64,000 nucleotides of DNA from Mycolicibacterium sp. CBMA 234 (GCF_009729415.1 NZ_MPKW01000011.1:167427-231426), one strand, 5' to 3'. Positions 28,985-38,150 are shown, counted from the stretch's first letter. The notes: generated from the sequence alone by a model not told the origin. Made by a program: numbers and translations.

Positions 28985-29839
28985 ATGTTGCCGGTACGAG
29001 CATTTACCACCACCCTGTCCGCAGCGCTGTTAGTGGCGTTTTCGGCGCCGCTGCCCATCGCATCCGCAGACGACGACGCACTGCCCTCGGGGCCGCCGCC
29101 GGTGTCGTTCACCATGACCTCGGGGGCACCCATCCGCGAGGGCGCGACTTACGGCATCGGGACGGTCATCGTCGCGCACTTCGACGGTGCCGTCGATCAG
29201 GCGGCCGCCGCGCGCGACTTGGTCGTCACCGCAAATCCGCCGGTGACGGGGTCGTGGCACTGGGTGAATGGCACCACCGCGCACTGGCGCCCGCCGCAGT
29301 ACTGGACGCCGGGCACCGTGGTGTCGGTCGCGGGCGGCCCGACGTTCACCATCGGCGCCTCACACGTCTCGATCGCCGATGACGCGACCAAGAAGGTCAG
29401 CGTCTACGACGGTGGCGCGCTGGTGCGCACCATGCCGACGTCCATGGGGCGCGGCGGCACCGAAACCATCAACGGCAAGACTCTGAGTTTCTGGACCCAG
29501 CCGGGCGTCTACACCGTGCTCGACAAGAGCAATCCGGTGGTCATGGACTCGTCGACGTACGGGCTGCCGATCAACAGCCACCTCGGTTACAAGGAGACCA
29601 TCCCGTTCGCGGTGCGGGTCAGCACCGACGGCGTGTACCTGCATCAGCTGGACGCGACGGTGTGGGCGCAGGGCAATACCAACACCAGCCACGGCTGCCT
29701 GAACCTGAACCACGACAACGCGCAGTGGTTCTACAACTTCTCGGTGCCGGGGGACGTGGTCGAGGTTCGGAACACCGGTGGCAAGCCTTTGCAGCTCTGG
29801 CAAAACGGGGACTGGAGTGTGCCGTGGGACCAGTGGTGA
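28985..29839 (+). CDS. L,D-transpeptidase, exported
   Basis: 284 residues from ATG 28985 (an ATG at 28961 adds 8 residues before the signal). Signal peptide about 1-29 (FTTTLSAALLVAFSAPLPIASA). Residues 45-120 form an Ig-like domain, 125-260 the YkuD catalytic domain with the HisX...SHGCLNL signature (NTSHGCLN); Cys is the nucleophile, and HQLDATVWAQG supplies the upstream His. It makes 3-3 cross-links in peptidoglycan, the major cross-link type of mycobacteria. Length and architecture fit the short LdtA-like class. Promoter lies in the 220 bp shared with the patatin-like gene. Confidence 0.92.
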   Translation: MLPVRAFTTTLSAALLVAFSAPLPIASADDDALPSGPPPVSFTMTSGAPIREGATYGIGTVIVAHFDGAVDQAAAARDLVVTANPPVTGSWHWVNGTTAHWRPPQYWTPGTVVSVAGGPTFTIGASHVSIADDATKKVSVYDGGALVRTMPTSMGRGGTETINGKTLSFWTQPGVYTVLDKSNPVVMDSSTYGLPINSHLGYKETIPFAVRVSTDGVYLHQLDATVWAQGNTNTSHGCLNLNHDNAQWFYNFSVPGDVVEVRNTGGKPLQLWQNGDWSVPWDQW

Positions 29840-29967
29840 TAACGGTGCGGTCAATGTTGAGTGACATTGCGAGTCGTTGTGACCCACGCCACAATACCTT
29901 TGGTATGATGGCGAGCATCACGGAAAAAGCCCTCGTCACGGCCGGTACTTAGCCGATAAAATTAGAT

Positions 29968-29983
29968 AACTGAAGTATCAGTT
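29968..29983. promoter_or_regulatory. Short dyad upstream of the 73-residue gene
   Basis: aactga - agta - tcagtt, 18 bases before the GTG start at 30001. Only six paired bases each side, so chance cannot be excluded; it is noted because its core gaagtatc equals that of the 24-bp palindrome at 26052-26075. Confidence 0.35.
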
Positions 29984-30000
29984 TCAAGTCAGGAGTGGTC

Positions 30001-30222
30001 GTGGGAGCAGTAGCGCATTTGCCGAATCAGTTCGAATCGGCTCAGCCGGCGGCGGACGCATCGTTGGCCGAGTTGTTGTCGACGTCTTCGGACATCATCG
30101 AGTCGATCTTCGCTGACCGCATGCGTCAGCTCGGCAGCACGGAAGCCGACATTCACAAGTTGTCGACCTCGGCGGCCTACGCGGTGTTCGCGTGGTCTGC
30201 GGGACGCGGCTTCGGCGCCTAG
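30001..30222 (+). CDS. Small hypothetical protein (73 aa)
   Basis: GTG at 30001 follows AGGAG (29991-29995) at proper distance, while an in-frame GTG at 29995 would overlap that site. The product starts VGAVAHLPNQFESAQPAADAS and continues with a helical region SLAELLSTSSDIIESIFADRMRQLGSTEADIHKLSTSAAYAVFAWSAG. Acidic, soluble, no signal peptide. Codon use normal. It ends 85 bp before a strong hairpin-plus-T terminator, which supports it being an expressed gene. Function not recognised; presence in other mycobacteria likely but unchecked. Confidence 0.55.
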   Translation: MGAVAHLPNQFESAQPAADASLAELLSTSSDIIESIFADRMRQLGSTEADIHKLSTSAAYAVFAWSAGRGFGA

Positions 30223-30306
30223 ACCGTCCATCTCGAACCACCCACGCTGAGCTTGGGTCGGTGGTGAGCCGCCTGAGCCTGCCTGGCCCCGCAAGTACAC
30301 GCTTGT

Positions 30307-30347
30307 GCCCGCCTTTGTGCGACAACCTCTGTCGCATGAGGGCGGGC
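30307..30347 (+). terminator. Rho-independent-type terminator
   Basis: Stem gcccgcc...ggcgggc with an inner tgcgaca/tgtcgca and a small loop, followed by attttgctttt. It fits a terminator for the 73-residue gene on the plus strand. Confidence 0.75.
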
Positions 30348-30392
30348 ATTTTGCTTTTGCGGACATGACTTGCCGACAGCGCGCCCTCGCCG

Positions 30393-30453
30393 TCGCGAAT
30401 GTGCGGCCAGAACGTTCCAGCCGCCGGATCAGCGATCTCTACGCACGCTCGCG
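30393..30453 (-). repeat. Palindromic repeat family 1, unit A-type (third locus)
   Basis: On the minus strand it reads cgcgagcgtgcgtagagatc...gcacattcgcg, closely similar to units A and A' of the DUF559 locus (the gatcgc-gatc-ggcgg core is kept). It lies directly downstream of the B-type unit 30475-30536, the same order as downstream of the intact DUF559 gene. Confidence 0.75.
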
Positions 30454-30474
30454 ATACGTTCGCGCCACGCCCCT

Positions 30475-30536
30475 TCGCGAACGTGCAGCCAGCGCGCCCC
30501 TACGCAATTTTCCGCGATCCGTGCGCACGCTCGACG
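30475..30536 (-). repeat. Palindromic repeat family 1, unit B-type (third locus)
   Basis: Minus strand: cgtcgagcgtgcgcacggat...gctgcacgttcgcga. It matches unit B' at 2143-2202, including a TAG at the position where the DUF559 reading frame ends there. Confidence 0.75.
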
Positions 30537-30590
30537 AGAGGTATCGGGGCGGGCTGACCCGGTCGCGGCCCAGGCTCGGGCGACCCACCG
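30500..30590 (-). pseudogene. Frameshifted 3' remnant of a DUF559-type gene
   Basis: On the minus strand the DNA codes VARAWAATG, matching VARAWAAAG near the C-terminus of the intact DUF559 protein (1286-2179). A net 4-base insertion relative to the intact gene then shifts the frame, after which LVERAHGSRKIA-TAG aligns with LDERAYRSGKVA-TAG, ending at 30500 inside the B-type repeat. Only about the last 30 codons survive; upstream DNA is taken up by the mmpL terminator. This is what shows that the repeats and the gene's 3' end belong together. Confidence rests on the short protein match plus shared repeats. Confidence 0.7.
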
Positions 30591-30600
30591 CACACCCGCA

Positions 30601-30649
30601 CATACCAAAACGCCGCGCTGAGATGGTCTCAGCGCGGCGTATCGGTATG
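30601..30649 (-). terminator. Terminator of mmpS-mmpL
   Basis: A 14-bp perfect stem (acgccgcgctgaga with its complement, loop tgg, 30610-30640) plus outer catacc/ggtatg pairing. Read on the minus strand it is followed by TTTTGG, 6 bp past the mmpL stop. Confidence 0.85.
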
Positions 30650-30655
30650 CGGCAG

Positions 30656-33544
30656 TTAGACGTTCGCGTCGACCTTCTCGGGCGACGGCCAGCGCGACGC
30701 CACCGGACGTTGGCGCACGATCTGCGGCCACCAGAACCACTTGCCCATGAGGGCGGCGATCGACGGCATCATGAACGACCGGATGACCAGGGTGTCGAAC
30801 AGCAGACCCAGGCCGATGGTCGTGCCGACCTGGCCGATGATGCGTAGCTCGCTGACCACCATGGACGACATGGTGAAGGCGAAGACCAGACCGGCGTTGG
30901 TGACCACCGAGCCGGTGCTGCCCATGGCGCGGATGATGCCGGTGTTGAGGCCGGCGTGGATCTCTTCCTTGAACCGGGCGACCAGTAGCAGGTTGTAGTC
31001 CGCGCCGACGGCCAACAGGATGATCACCGACATCGGTATCACCATCCAGTGCAGCGGTAGGCCGATCAGGTATTGCCAGATCAGAATCGACATACCCAAT
31101 GACGCGCCCAGGGATATCGCCACCGTCGCCACGATGACGGCGGCGGCCACCACTGCTCGGGTGATGATCAGCATGATGACGAAAATCAGTGCGAGAGCAG
31201 AGATTCCGGCGATCATCAGGTCGTAGTCCGAGCCCTCGGCCATGTCGCGGAAGGTCGCGGCACTACCGGCCAGGTAGATCTTGGAGCCCTCCAACGGGGT
31301 GCCTTTGATGGCCTCCTTGGCGGCTGCCTTGATCGCGTCGATGTTCGAAATGCCTTCGGGCGTGAGCGGATTGCCTTCGTGCTGCACGATGAACCGCACC
31401 GACTTGCCGTCCGGCGAGATGAAGTTCTTCATGCCGCGCTTGAAGTCGGCGCTGTCGAAGGCCTCCGGCGGCAGGTAGAACGAATCGTCGTTCTTGGACT
31501 TGTCGAAGGCTTCACCCATGGCGCTGGAGTTCTTCTGGCCTTCGGCCTGCTGATCCAGCTGCCCCTTCTGGGTGGCGTACATCATCTGCATGTACTTCTT
31601 CATGTGCTTCATGGTCTCGATCTGCGGGGGCATGACCTGGACCATCTGCTTCGTCAGTCCGGACATCTTGTCCATGTCCGGAATGATCGTCTGGAAGTCG
31701 TCGGTCATCGTGTCGATGCCGTCGAGGGTGTCGAACACCGAGCGCATGGACCAGCACATCGGGATGTCGTAGCAGTGCGGTTCCCAGTACAGGTAATTGC
31801 GGACCGGACGGAAGAAGTCGTCGAAGTCCGAGATGTGATTGCGGAGATCCTCGATGTCGCCCAGCATCCCGTGCATCTTGCCGACCATGCTGTCCATGAC
31901 TTGTGACATCTGCACCGTGATGTTCTGCATCTTGGTCATGGTGTCGATGCTGACCTGGATGTCGTCGACCTGCTTGAGCATGTCGTGCATCATGTCCTGC
32001 TGGTACTTCTGGTTCATCACCTGAGTCGTGCTCTGCATACCGAGCTGGAACGGGATGGTCGAGTGCTCGATGGGCGTGCCCTGGGGCCGGGTGATGGCCT
32101 GTACCTGCGCGATACCCGGAACGGCCACAACGGCTTTCGCGATCTTGTTGATGACCAGGAAGTCCGACGGGTTCCGCAGATCGTGGTCGCTCTGGACCAG
32201 CAGCAGGTCGGGGTTCATGCGGGCCGGCGAGAAGTGTCGGGTGGCGGCCGCGTAACCCTCGTTGGACGTGAGATCCGCGGGCATGTACTGGCGGTCGTCG
32301 TAACTCGTCTTGTAGCCGGGGATGGCGACCAGACCAACCAAGGCCACGGCGATCGTGGCGACGAGGATCGGGCCGGGCCAGCGGGTGATCGCGGCGCCGA
32401 TCTTGCGCCAGCCTCGCACCCGCATGACGCGCTTGGGTTCCAGCGTCTTGCCGAACTTGGTGACGACGGTGATGAGGGCCGGACCGAGGGACAGCGCGGC
32501 CAGCACGACAGTGACCATGCCGATGGCCAGCGGGATGCCCAGCGTCTGGAAGTACGGCAGTCGGGTGAAGTGCAAGCAGTACGTCGCACCCGCGATGGTC
32601 AGACCCGAACCGAGAATGACGTGCGCGGTGCCGTGATACATGTCGTAATAGGCGTCCTCTTTGGACATCCCGGCGGTGCGCGCTTCCTGGTACCGGCCGA
32701 TCAGGAAGATCGCGTAGTCGGTCGCCGCCGCGATGGCCAGCATGGGCAGCAGGTTGGTGGCGAAGGTCGACAGGCCGATGACCTTGTAGAAGCCGAGCAC
32801 GGCCACCAGGCCGCGAGCGGCACCCACCAGCACCATCACGATGAACAGCTCGATCAGCACGGTGACCACCGAGCGGTACACCAGCAGCAGCATCACGATG
32901 ATGACCGCGACCGACACGGCCTCCATGACTTTCAGGCTGCGGTCGCCGGCGACGTTCATGTCGGAGGCCTGGGCGGCGGCGCCGGTGACGTAACTCTTCA
33001 GGCCGGGTGGAGCCGGAACGCTCTTGAGGGTGTTGCTGACGGCCTCGACGGATTCGTTGGCGAGCGTCTCACCCTGGTTACCGCGCAGGTAGACCTGCAC
33101 GTAGGAGGACTTGCCGTCGGCGCTCTGCGAGCCGGATGCGGTCAGCGGGTCGCTCCAGAAGTCCTGGACGTGCTCGACGTGCGCGGTGTCGGCCTGCAGT
33201 TTGGCGACGATCTGGTCGTAGTACGCGTGTGCGGCGGCGTCCAGCGGGTGGTCGCTTTCCAGCACCACCATGGCGGAGCTGTCGGAGTCGAACTCCTTGA
33301 AGTCGGAGCCGACCTGCTTCATCGCGATCATCGACGGCGCATCGTGCGGCGACATCGAGACCGACCGCATCTTGCCGACCTCGTCGAGCGACGGGACGAT
33401 CGTGCTGAGCACCACGACGATGGCGATCCAGGCGAGGATCACCGGGATCGCAAGGGTGCGGACGAGGCGCGGGATCAGCGGCCGATGGGGCTTCTCGGCC
33501 TTCGGGAAAGAGTCGGTGGGGGTGTCGAGGCTGTGGTTGCTCAT
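30656..33544 (-). CDS. MmpL-family RND transporter (MmpL4/MmpL5-like)
   Basis: 962 residues, the size of MmpL4/5. Twelve spans in the RND 1+5 and 1+5 arrangement. The proton-relay Asp-Tyr pairs are visible in [16 protein letters not shown] (about residue 265) and [15 protein letters not shown] (about 870). The second periplasmic loop is Met- and Gln-rich and helical ([21 protein letters not shown]...), as in the MmpL4/5 coiled-coil region. It overlaps mmpS by ATGA, and the pair exports siderophores or lipids, and in MmpS5-MmpL5 also drugs. A TetR gene is divergent, unlike the MarR-type MmpR5 of M. tuberculosis. Substrate unknown. Confidence 0.93.
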   Translation of the reverse strand: MSNHSLDTPTDSFPKAEKPHRPLIPRLVRTLAIPVILAWIAIVVVLSTIVPSLDEVGKMRSVSMSPHDAPSMIAMKQVGSDFKEFDSDSSAMVVLESDHPLDAAAHAYYDQIVAKLQADTAHVEHVQDFWSDPLTASGSQSADGKSSYVQVYLRGNQGETLANESVEAVSNTLKSVPAPPGLKSYVTGAAAQASDMNVAGDRSLKVMEAVSVAVIIVMLLLVYRSVVTVLIELFIVMVLVGAARGLVAVLGFYKVIGLSTFATNLLPMLAIAAATDYAIFLIGRYQEARTAGMSKEDAYYDMYHGTAHVILGSGLTIAGATYCLHFTRLPYFQTLGIPLAIGMVTVVLAALSLGPALITVVTKFGKTLEPKRVMRVRGWRKIGAAITRWPGPILVATIAVALVGLVAIPGYKTSYDDRQYMPADLTSNEGYAAATRHFSPARMNPDLLLVQSDHDLRNPSDFLVINKIAKAVVAVPGIAQVQAITRPQGTPIEHSTIPFQLGMQSTTQVMNQKYQQDMMHDMLKQVDDIQVSIDTMTKMQNITVQMSQVMDSMVGKMHGMLGDIEDLRNHISDFDDFFRPVRNYLYWEPHCYDIPMCWSMRSVFDTLDGIDTMTDDFQTIIPDMDKMSGLTKQMVQVMPPQIETMKHMKKYMQMMYATQKGQLDQQAEGQKNSSAMGEAFDKSKNDDSFYLPPEAFDSADFKRGMKNFISPDGKSVRFIVQHEGNPLTPEGISNIDAIKAAAKEAIKGTPLEGSKIYLAGSAATFRDMAEGSDYDLMIAGISALALIFVIMLIITRAVVAAAVIVATVAISLGASLGMSILIWQYLIGLPLHWMVIPMSVIILLAVGADYNLLLVARFKEEIHAGLNTGIIRAMGSTGSVVTNAGLVFAFTMSSMVVSELRIIGQVGTTIGLGLLFDTLVIRSFMMPSIAALMGKWFWWPQIVRQRPVASRWPSPEKVDANV

Positions 33545-33975
33545 GCAGATTTCACCAGGCAGAAGGTCTGGGCGTGCACGCCCGTGGAGTTACGGGTGTC
33601 TTTGAGTTCGTCGTCGACGTGGACGGTGCAGGTGATGGAGTCACCGTCGCCTTGGGCCACGATGTTGGGGGAAGCGGCCGGTGCTGTGGTGGACAGGACG
33701 AGCTTCCAGGGCAGGGCGGCGTGGTCGACGCGTTGGGGTTTGGCGTCCAGGTCGAGGTAGTTGATGTCGGCGTAGGCGCCGGGTTCGCCGGTGATCTCGT
33801 AGGTGACGACCTTGGGCTTGAACGGTTTGGCGTCGTCGGCGAAGTTGCGCGGGGTGACGATGACGGGGTTCTGGCCGAAGTAGGTGCGCACGCGCTGCAC
33901 GGTGAAGCCGGCGACGAGGGCGACTGCGACGATCAGCAACGGGATCCAGGCCCGCTTCAGTGCATTGCCGATCAT
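33541..33975 (-). CDS. MmpS-family accessory protein
   Basis: 144 residues from ATG 33975. One N-terminal span ([22 protein letters not shown], about 8-29), then a periplasmic beta-rich domain beginning [20 protein letters not shown], with two Cys ([11 protein letters not shown] and QTFCLVKSA) placed for a disulfide as in MmpS proteins. It works with the coupled MmpL. The long frame upstream of 33975 to 34161 has no MmpS similarity. Confidence 0.92.
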   Translation of the reverse strand: MIGNALKRAWIPLLIVAVALVAGFTVQRVRTYFGQNPVIVTPRNFADDAKPFKPKVVTYEITGEPGAYADINYLDLDAKPQRVDHAALPWKLVLSTTAPAASPNIVAQGDGDSITCTVHVDDELKDTRNSTGVHAQTFCLVKSA

Positions 33976-34293
33976 GCGGCGATCACCTTGGTCTGGCTCA
34001 GCGGCGTCATGCTGACCTCCCCGTTTCTTCGATTGCTCGGCATGCCCCGGCGGATCGCTCGGCCCGGGTGTCGCGCAGCGTTTGTGCGGCGCCATTGCCT
34101 GTGACACATTCAATCTGCCGATCGGCTGACTCAGCCTATCGACCAAGGTAAACTTAGACAAGTTAAGCGAATGAATTAGCGCAGGTCCGTGACCACTTCA
34201 CGCTTTCTGGTGTGACACACGCGACGTCGTCCCCTCGGGGGTGACTGTGGCTACAGGGCAACCGAGCGGTTGATTGGGAGCAGGGAGCGACGA
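33976..34293. other. mmpS/tetR divergent promoter region
   Basis: 318 bp without a gene. It must hold the promoters of mmpS-mmpL and the TetR gene. A weak dyad cttagacaagttaag at 34153-34167 lies in its A/T-rich centre and is a candidate TetR site, unproven. Otherwise nothing recognised. Confidence 0.45.
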
Positions 34294-34848
34294 TTGGCCA
34301 GATCGGTGGCGCCGCGCGGATCGGCGCGCGCGCGGGTGATCGAAGCCGCCCTGGTGTTGTTTGCGGAGCATGGAGTGAACGGCACGTCGCTGCAGATGAT
34401 CGCTGATCATCTTGGGGTCAGCAAGGCTTCCGTCTACTACCAGTTCCACTCCAAAGACGACATCGTGCTGGCGGTGATCCGGCCGGTGTTCGCCGAACTC
34501 GATCAGCTGGCCGCTGAGATGGAGACCCTGGATGACGGCTCGGCCCGCCGGCTGGCTGCGGTCGCCGGGTTTGTCGAGCTCGCGGTCCGGCACCGCCGGG
34601 TGACAGCCGTCTTCTACCGGGATCCCGCCATCGACACACTGGTCAACTCCCACGAGGAGTGCAGCGCCATCAACCAGCGCCTCCGCGCGGTGTTGGGTTT
34701 GGATGCCACGAATCTCGAAGACCGGGTGGCCATGTCACTGGTCACCTCCGGCATCTACGGCAGCGCCATGGACCCCGACTTGCAGGACGTCCCCGACGAC
34801 GAACTGCACCGCATTCTGCTGAAGTGCGCCTACCGCCTGGTCAGCTGA
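34294..34848 (+). CDS. TetR-family regulator, divergent from mmpS-mmpL
   Basis: 184 residues from TTG 34294, with AGGGAG (34282-34287) at the right distance; another TTG at 34270 is less well placed. N-terminal helix-turn-helix: GTSLQMIADHLGVSKASVYYQFHSKDDIVLAVI. The C-terminal ligand domain is helical with no recognised specificity. Position suggests it represses the mmpS-mmpL operon and itself. It is convergent with the Ddn-like gene 7 bp further on. Confidence 0.9.
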   Translation: MARSVAPRGSARARVIEAALVLFAEHGVNGTSLQMIADHLGVSKASVYYQFHSKDDIVLAVIRPVFAELDQLAAEMETLDDGSARRLAAVAGFVELAVRHRRVTAVFYRDPAIDTLVNSHEECSAINQRLRAVLGLDATNLEDRVAMSLVTSGIYGSAMDPDLQDVPDDELHRILLKCAYRLVS

Positions 34849-34855
34849 ACCGGCG

Positions 34856-35275
34856 CTACTCGGCGATGAAAACCGGGATCAGCCGGTCGGTCTTGGTCTG
34901 GTACTCCGCGTAGGGCGGGTACGCCTCGACGGCGCGGTCCCACCACTGCTGGCGCTCCTCGCCCTCCAGCTCGCGGGTCGTCAGCTCCACGACGTTCGCG
35001 CCATCCTGCGCGGTGATCTGCGGGTGGACCTTGACGTTGTGGTACCAGGACGGGTGCTCGGGGGCGCCGCCCTTGGAGGCGACCAGGGCGTAACGGCCGT
35101 CGTGCTCGACGCGCATCAGCGGCACCAGACGCTTCTTGCCGGACTTGGCCCCGGTCGTGGTGAACAGCACCACCGGGCGGTCGAGAATTTCGATGCCTTC
35201 GGTAGTGCCCTGCGCCAGGATCTGTTCGGTCTGTTTGCGGACCCAGTCGGTGGGGCTCAGCTCAGCTTCGGTCAT
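34856..35275 (-). CDS. F420-dependent nitroreductase (Ddn family)
   Basis: 139 residues from ATG 35275, which has GGGA 6 bases before it; an ATG 12 bp upstream is possible. Family pattern: VVLFTTTGAKSGKKRLVPLMRVEHDG, then SKGGAPEHPSWYHNVKVHPQ, then REVEGEERQQWWDRA-like (here RELEGEERQQWWDRA) and YPPYAEYQTKTDR. These deazaflavin-dependent reductases act on menaquinone and activate nitroimidazole prodrugs in some species. Length is typical. No obvious partner; it lies upstream of the iron-linked PPE gene but on the opposite strand. Confidence 0.9.
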   Translation of the reverse strand: MTEAELSPTDWVRKQTEQILAQGTTEGIEILDRPVVLFTTTGAKSGKKRLVPLMRVEHDGRYALVASKGGAPEHPSWYHNVKVHPQITAQDGANVVELTTRELEGEERQQWWDRAVEAYPPYAEYQTKTDRLIPVFIAE

Positions 35276-35425
35276 GTTGATTCCCAACGGGTTGAGGAGG
35301 CGAGGTTATTCCGGTCGGGACCATTGTTACCGGATGACAGGTGTCGGGGTGGCAATCCTCGACTGAATCTTTGTGGCCGGCGGGCAGGCGAATCGCCCAC
35401 ACGTAGCCAACCCGGGTGGCTTTAG

Positions 35426-35444
35426 TTAGGTTAGCCTAATTTGG
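35426..35444 (+). promoter_or_regulatory. IdeR-type iron box upstream of the PPE gene
   Basis: The 19-mer beginning ttaggttagcctaattt agrees at 14 of 19 positions with the mycobacterial IdeR box (ttaggttaggctaacctaa). It ends 8 bases before the PPE ATG at 35453, where a bound IdeR would block expression when iron is plentiful. Confidence 0.7.
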
Positions 35445-35452
35445 TGTTGACG

Positions 35453-36859
35453 ATGTGGGAGGCGTTACCGCCGGAAGTGAGTTCGGCGATGCTCTCGACG
35501 GGACCCGGGCCCGGATCGTTGTTGGTGGCGGGAACGGCGTGGCGTGGATTGACCGTCCAATATGCTGACGCCGCAACGCAATTGGCCGAGATTCTGGCAA
35601 CTGTAGGGGCCGGGATGTGGGATGGACCGACCGCCGAACAGTACGTAGCCGCGCATCAGCCGTTCCTCGCTTGGTTGAACTCGATGAGCACCGTGGCAGA
35701 CGCGATCGCGCAGCAGCACGACACTGTTGCGGCTGCGTATGTGGCCGCCGTCGCGTCCATGCCCACGCTGGCCGAACTCACCGCCAACCATGCCGTCCAC
35801 ACCACGCTGTTGGCGACGAATTTCCTTGGCGTCAACACCATTCCGATCGCGGTGAACGAGGCCGACTACGGCCGGATGTGGCTGCAAGCGGCAGCCACCA
35901 TGAGCGTGTATGAGGGGGTGTCCACTGCCAGTGTGGAGTCGTTGCCGACCGCCTTGGTGGCCCCCGCCATCATGTCTGCCGACTCGGGTGCTCCGACCGG
36001 CGCCGCTTCGGCCGCATCCACTTTCGGCGAATTCACATTCCGGGATCCTGCGGGCATCGTCGTCGAGCAGGTGCGTAAACTCGTCGACGCGTTGGCCAAA
36101 TGGGCGGACAGCTTGCCGGAACCGTTGCGCGGCATGGCGACTCAAATTCTGGATGGCGTTGCGGCGGCGGTGAACGCCAAGATCTTCAGCATCCTGACCT
36201 ACTCGGTGCTGGATCCGCTTATCTACTTCGGACCGTTTGCCGCGGTGCCGGCGCCCGCTGCTGCGGCAGCCGCTGCGGCAGCGGCCGCCGGCGCTCCGGC
36301 GGCCGAGCTGGCGCCGGAGTCTGTCGATGCTCCGATCGTTGATTCACCTGCCTTGGGTAACAACAACATTCAGGATCACGCCGAGTGGTCTGCGGCCGGA
36401 ACGACGCCAGTCGGCGCCGCGCCATCGGCCGCGCCGTCGTCGGGTTCGGTGTCGGCGCCCTCGTCGCCGACCGCGCCGGTGGCTCAGCCGGCCGACGTGC
36501 CTTACCTGTATGCCGTCGGTGTGGGCCCGGGCGGGGACGGGTCAGCGCCCACCGCCCGTAGCTCGTCTGCGCAGGTGATTTCCGCCCCGGTCCAGGAACC
36601 GGCGATGGCAATCGTCGCCGCGGCTGAGCGCCGGGCGGCACGGCGGCGCCGGAAAGCTCGGCAGTATCGGTATGAACCGATGGAGGCTGACGGCCGGATG
36701 ACGCTGGCCGACGTGCCGGGCGGCCCGGGCGTCGCGGAGTCAGGCCGCGATGCAGGACTTCAGGTTTCGGCACGTGGGCTGGTTGTCCGGCATGCGACTG
36801 CATCACCTGACGCAGTCCGTCAGGTGATGCTGCCGTCGACGTGGACCGGACCTAGTTGA
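35453..36859 (+). CDS. PPE-family protein, PPE37-like
   Basis: 468 residues from ATG 35453 (a TTG at 35441 adds four). N-terminal PPE domain about 1-170: MWEALPPEVSSAMLSTGPGPG, GPTAEQYVAAHQPFLAWL with the W-x-G-like MWDGP, and MPTLAELTANHAVHTTLLATNFLGVNTIPIAVNEADYGRMW. The wording closely follows, from memory, PPE36/PPE37 of M. tuberculosis, of which PPE37 is iron-repressed and tied to haem-iron use. C-terminal third is Ala/Ser/Pro-rich with a basic AAERRAARRRRKARQY. No PE partner gene is next to it. An IdeR-type box precedes it, and a perfect hairpin lies in its last codons. Confidence 0.88.
   Translation: MWEALPPEVSSAMLSTGPGPGSLLVAGTAWRGLTVQYADAATQLAEILATVGAGMWDGPTAEQYVAAHQPFLAWLNSMSTVADAIAQQHDTVAAAYVAAVASMPTLAELTANHAVHTTLLATNFLGVNTIPIAVNEADYGRMWLQAAATMSVYEGVSTASVESLPTALVAPAIMSADSGAPTGAASAASTFGEFTFRDPAGIVVEQVRKLVDALAKWADSLPEPLRGMATQILDGVAAAVNAKIFSILTYSVLDPLIYFGPFAAVPAPAAAAAAAAAAAGAPAAELAPESVDAPIVDSPALGNNNIQDHAEWSAAGTTPVGAAPSAAPSSGSVSAPSSPTAPVAQPADVPYLYAVGVGPGGDGSAPTARSSSAQVISAPVQEPAMAIVAAAERRAARRRRKARQYRYEPMEADGRMTLADVPGGPGVAESGRDAGLQVSARGLVVRHATASPDAVRQVMLPSTWTGPS
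36800..36830. terminator. Perfect 13-bp-stem hairpin inside the PPE gene 3' end
   Basis: gcatcacctgacg (36800-36812), loop cagtc, cgtcaggtgatgc (36818-36830). It is within the last 20 codons of the PPE gene and 22 bp beyond the stop of the convergent gene. It may act as a terminator for the minus-strand gene; no T-tract follows. Confidence 0.45.
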
Positions 36860-38060
36860 CGAAGCGGGCAGCGCGGCTGGACGAGCCCGAGTGGGCGCGG
36901 GCTTGCCGGTAGCCGACCAGCCCGCCGGCCGCGGTGAGCGACACAATGCCCGCGAACCCGGGAACGGCGACCGCCGCGACTTCGCTCAGGCCGGCGGCCC
37001 GCAGGTAATCGGGATAGCCCGGCCGGAAGTCGTCCGCGGCGATGATGTGGTTGTCGGCGGCGAACGTGTCTTTCGGCTTGACCGGTGGGGTCGGCTTGGC
37101 GGGCGTGCTCGGCGCCCCCGGCGAGACGTCGCGCGGGAGCGGATCCGTGCCTGCTGCAAAGACTCTCGGTGCTGGCGGCACTATCTGCGGCGAGTAGCGG
37201 TCGGTCGACGTCAGTGGAATGCCGGGGGCGCCCGGGGCGTACTGGAGGAACGGCAGTTCGGATGCCGCGGCGGCCAATCCCTGGATGGTGCTCTGAACGG
37301 GGTTGATCAGGGCGTCGGCGAACGCCGGCAGTGCGGCGAGCCCGGGTAGCGGGATCGCGTCGACGATGGTTGGCAGGGTGGTCTTGATCAGGTCGAGCGC
37401 CGTCAGCGGCACCTGCGCTACCGCTAGCGGGAGTTGCGCCAGCGGGGCCTGCGGAGCGGTCACGCCGTTGGTGCTCGGGGTGGTGTTCGACGAGCTCGTG
37501 GAGACGCCGGATGGCGGCTGTGCCGCGACGCTCATGGGTGCCGGCGCCGACGGGCCCGTGGTCGACGAGGTGTCGGGCACGGCCGCCGGTGCGGTCTTGT
37601 TGGGATTGGGCTTGGTAGTCGGTGCGATGCCGCCAACCACCGGCAGGTTGTTCAGCACGTCGGTGGGGTGCTGGATGATGCGCGTGAACTGACCGACCAT
37701 GCCGCCCAACACATTTGGCGGACTCCACGAGGAACCGCCGGGGGTTGTGGAGCCAGTTGCCGAGGGCGCCCCAGAGGTCGGCGATCCAGTGGTCGACGAC
37801 CCTGTTGAGGTGCTGCCGCCGGTGGACGTCGAGGTGTCAGCGCCCGTCGAGGTGCCACTGCCGGACGTGCCCCCCGTGCCTGTGGTGCCCGTCGTGCCGG
37901 TGGTCGAACCTGTGCCCGTGGTGCTGCCGGTGCCCGAGCTGGAGCCGCTGCCGCCATCGGAGGACGGAAGGGCGAATGCCACGGCGGCTGCGGGGCCCAA
38001 CGCCAATAAGCCGGCGGTGAGGAGGCTGGAGGCGGCGAGCAGCCGCGCGTGGGGCATCAC
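36852..38060 (-). CDS. Exported Ser/Thr/Gly-rich protein with C-terminal membrane span
   Basis: 402 residues. N-terminal signal-like segment (LLAASSLLTAGLLALGPAAAVAFA, about 6-29), then a Gly-Ser-Thr low-complexity tract (about 32-110) built of GTGSTTGT-type repeats, a Pro/Ala-rich middle with repeated leucines (LPLAVAQVPLTALDLIKTTLPTIVDAIPLPG), and near the C-terminus a hydrophobic span VAAVAVPGFAGIVSLTAAGGLVGYRQA. So it is exported and perhaps held in the membrane by its tail. No domain recognised. It overlaps the PPE gene 3' end by 8 bp. Low-complexity part suggests glycosylated envelope protein (inference). Confidence 0.6.
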   Translation of the reverse strand: MMPHARLLAASSLLTAGLLALGPAAAVAFALPSSDGGSGSSSGTGSTTGTGSTTGTTGTTGTGGTSGSGTSTGADTSTSTGGSTSTGSSTTGSPTSGAPSATGSTTPGGSSWSPPNVLGGMVGQFTRIIQHPTDVLNNLPVVGGIAPTTKPNPNKTAPAAVPDTSSTTGPSAPAPMSVAAQPPSGVSTSSSNTTPSTNGVTAPQAPLAQLPLAVAQVPLTALDLIKTTLPTIVDAIPLPGLAALPAFADALINPVQSTIQGLAAAASELPFLQYAPGAPGIPLTSTDRYSPQIVPPAPRVFAAGTDPLPRDVSPGAPSTPAKPTPPVKPKDTFAADNHIIAADDFRPGYPDYLRAAGLSEVAAVAVPGFAGIVSLTAAGGLVGYRQARAHSGSSSRAARFVN

Positions 38061-38150
38061 GCGGAGATCACCTCCCCTTATCTGACCAACGTGCAGTATG
38101 TCACACCGATCTGACCAGTAGGTCTGAACAAATAACGCTCTACGCCTGCG

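Noticed and set aside
31985..33760. 591-residue plus-strand frame opposite mmpL
   Set aside because: Antisense shadow rich in His, Asp, Gly and Arg, without similarity, over a certain MmpL gene.
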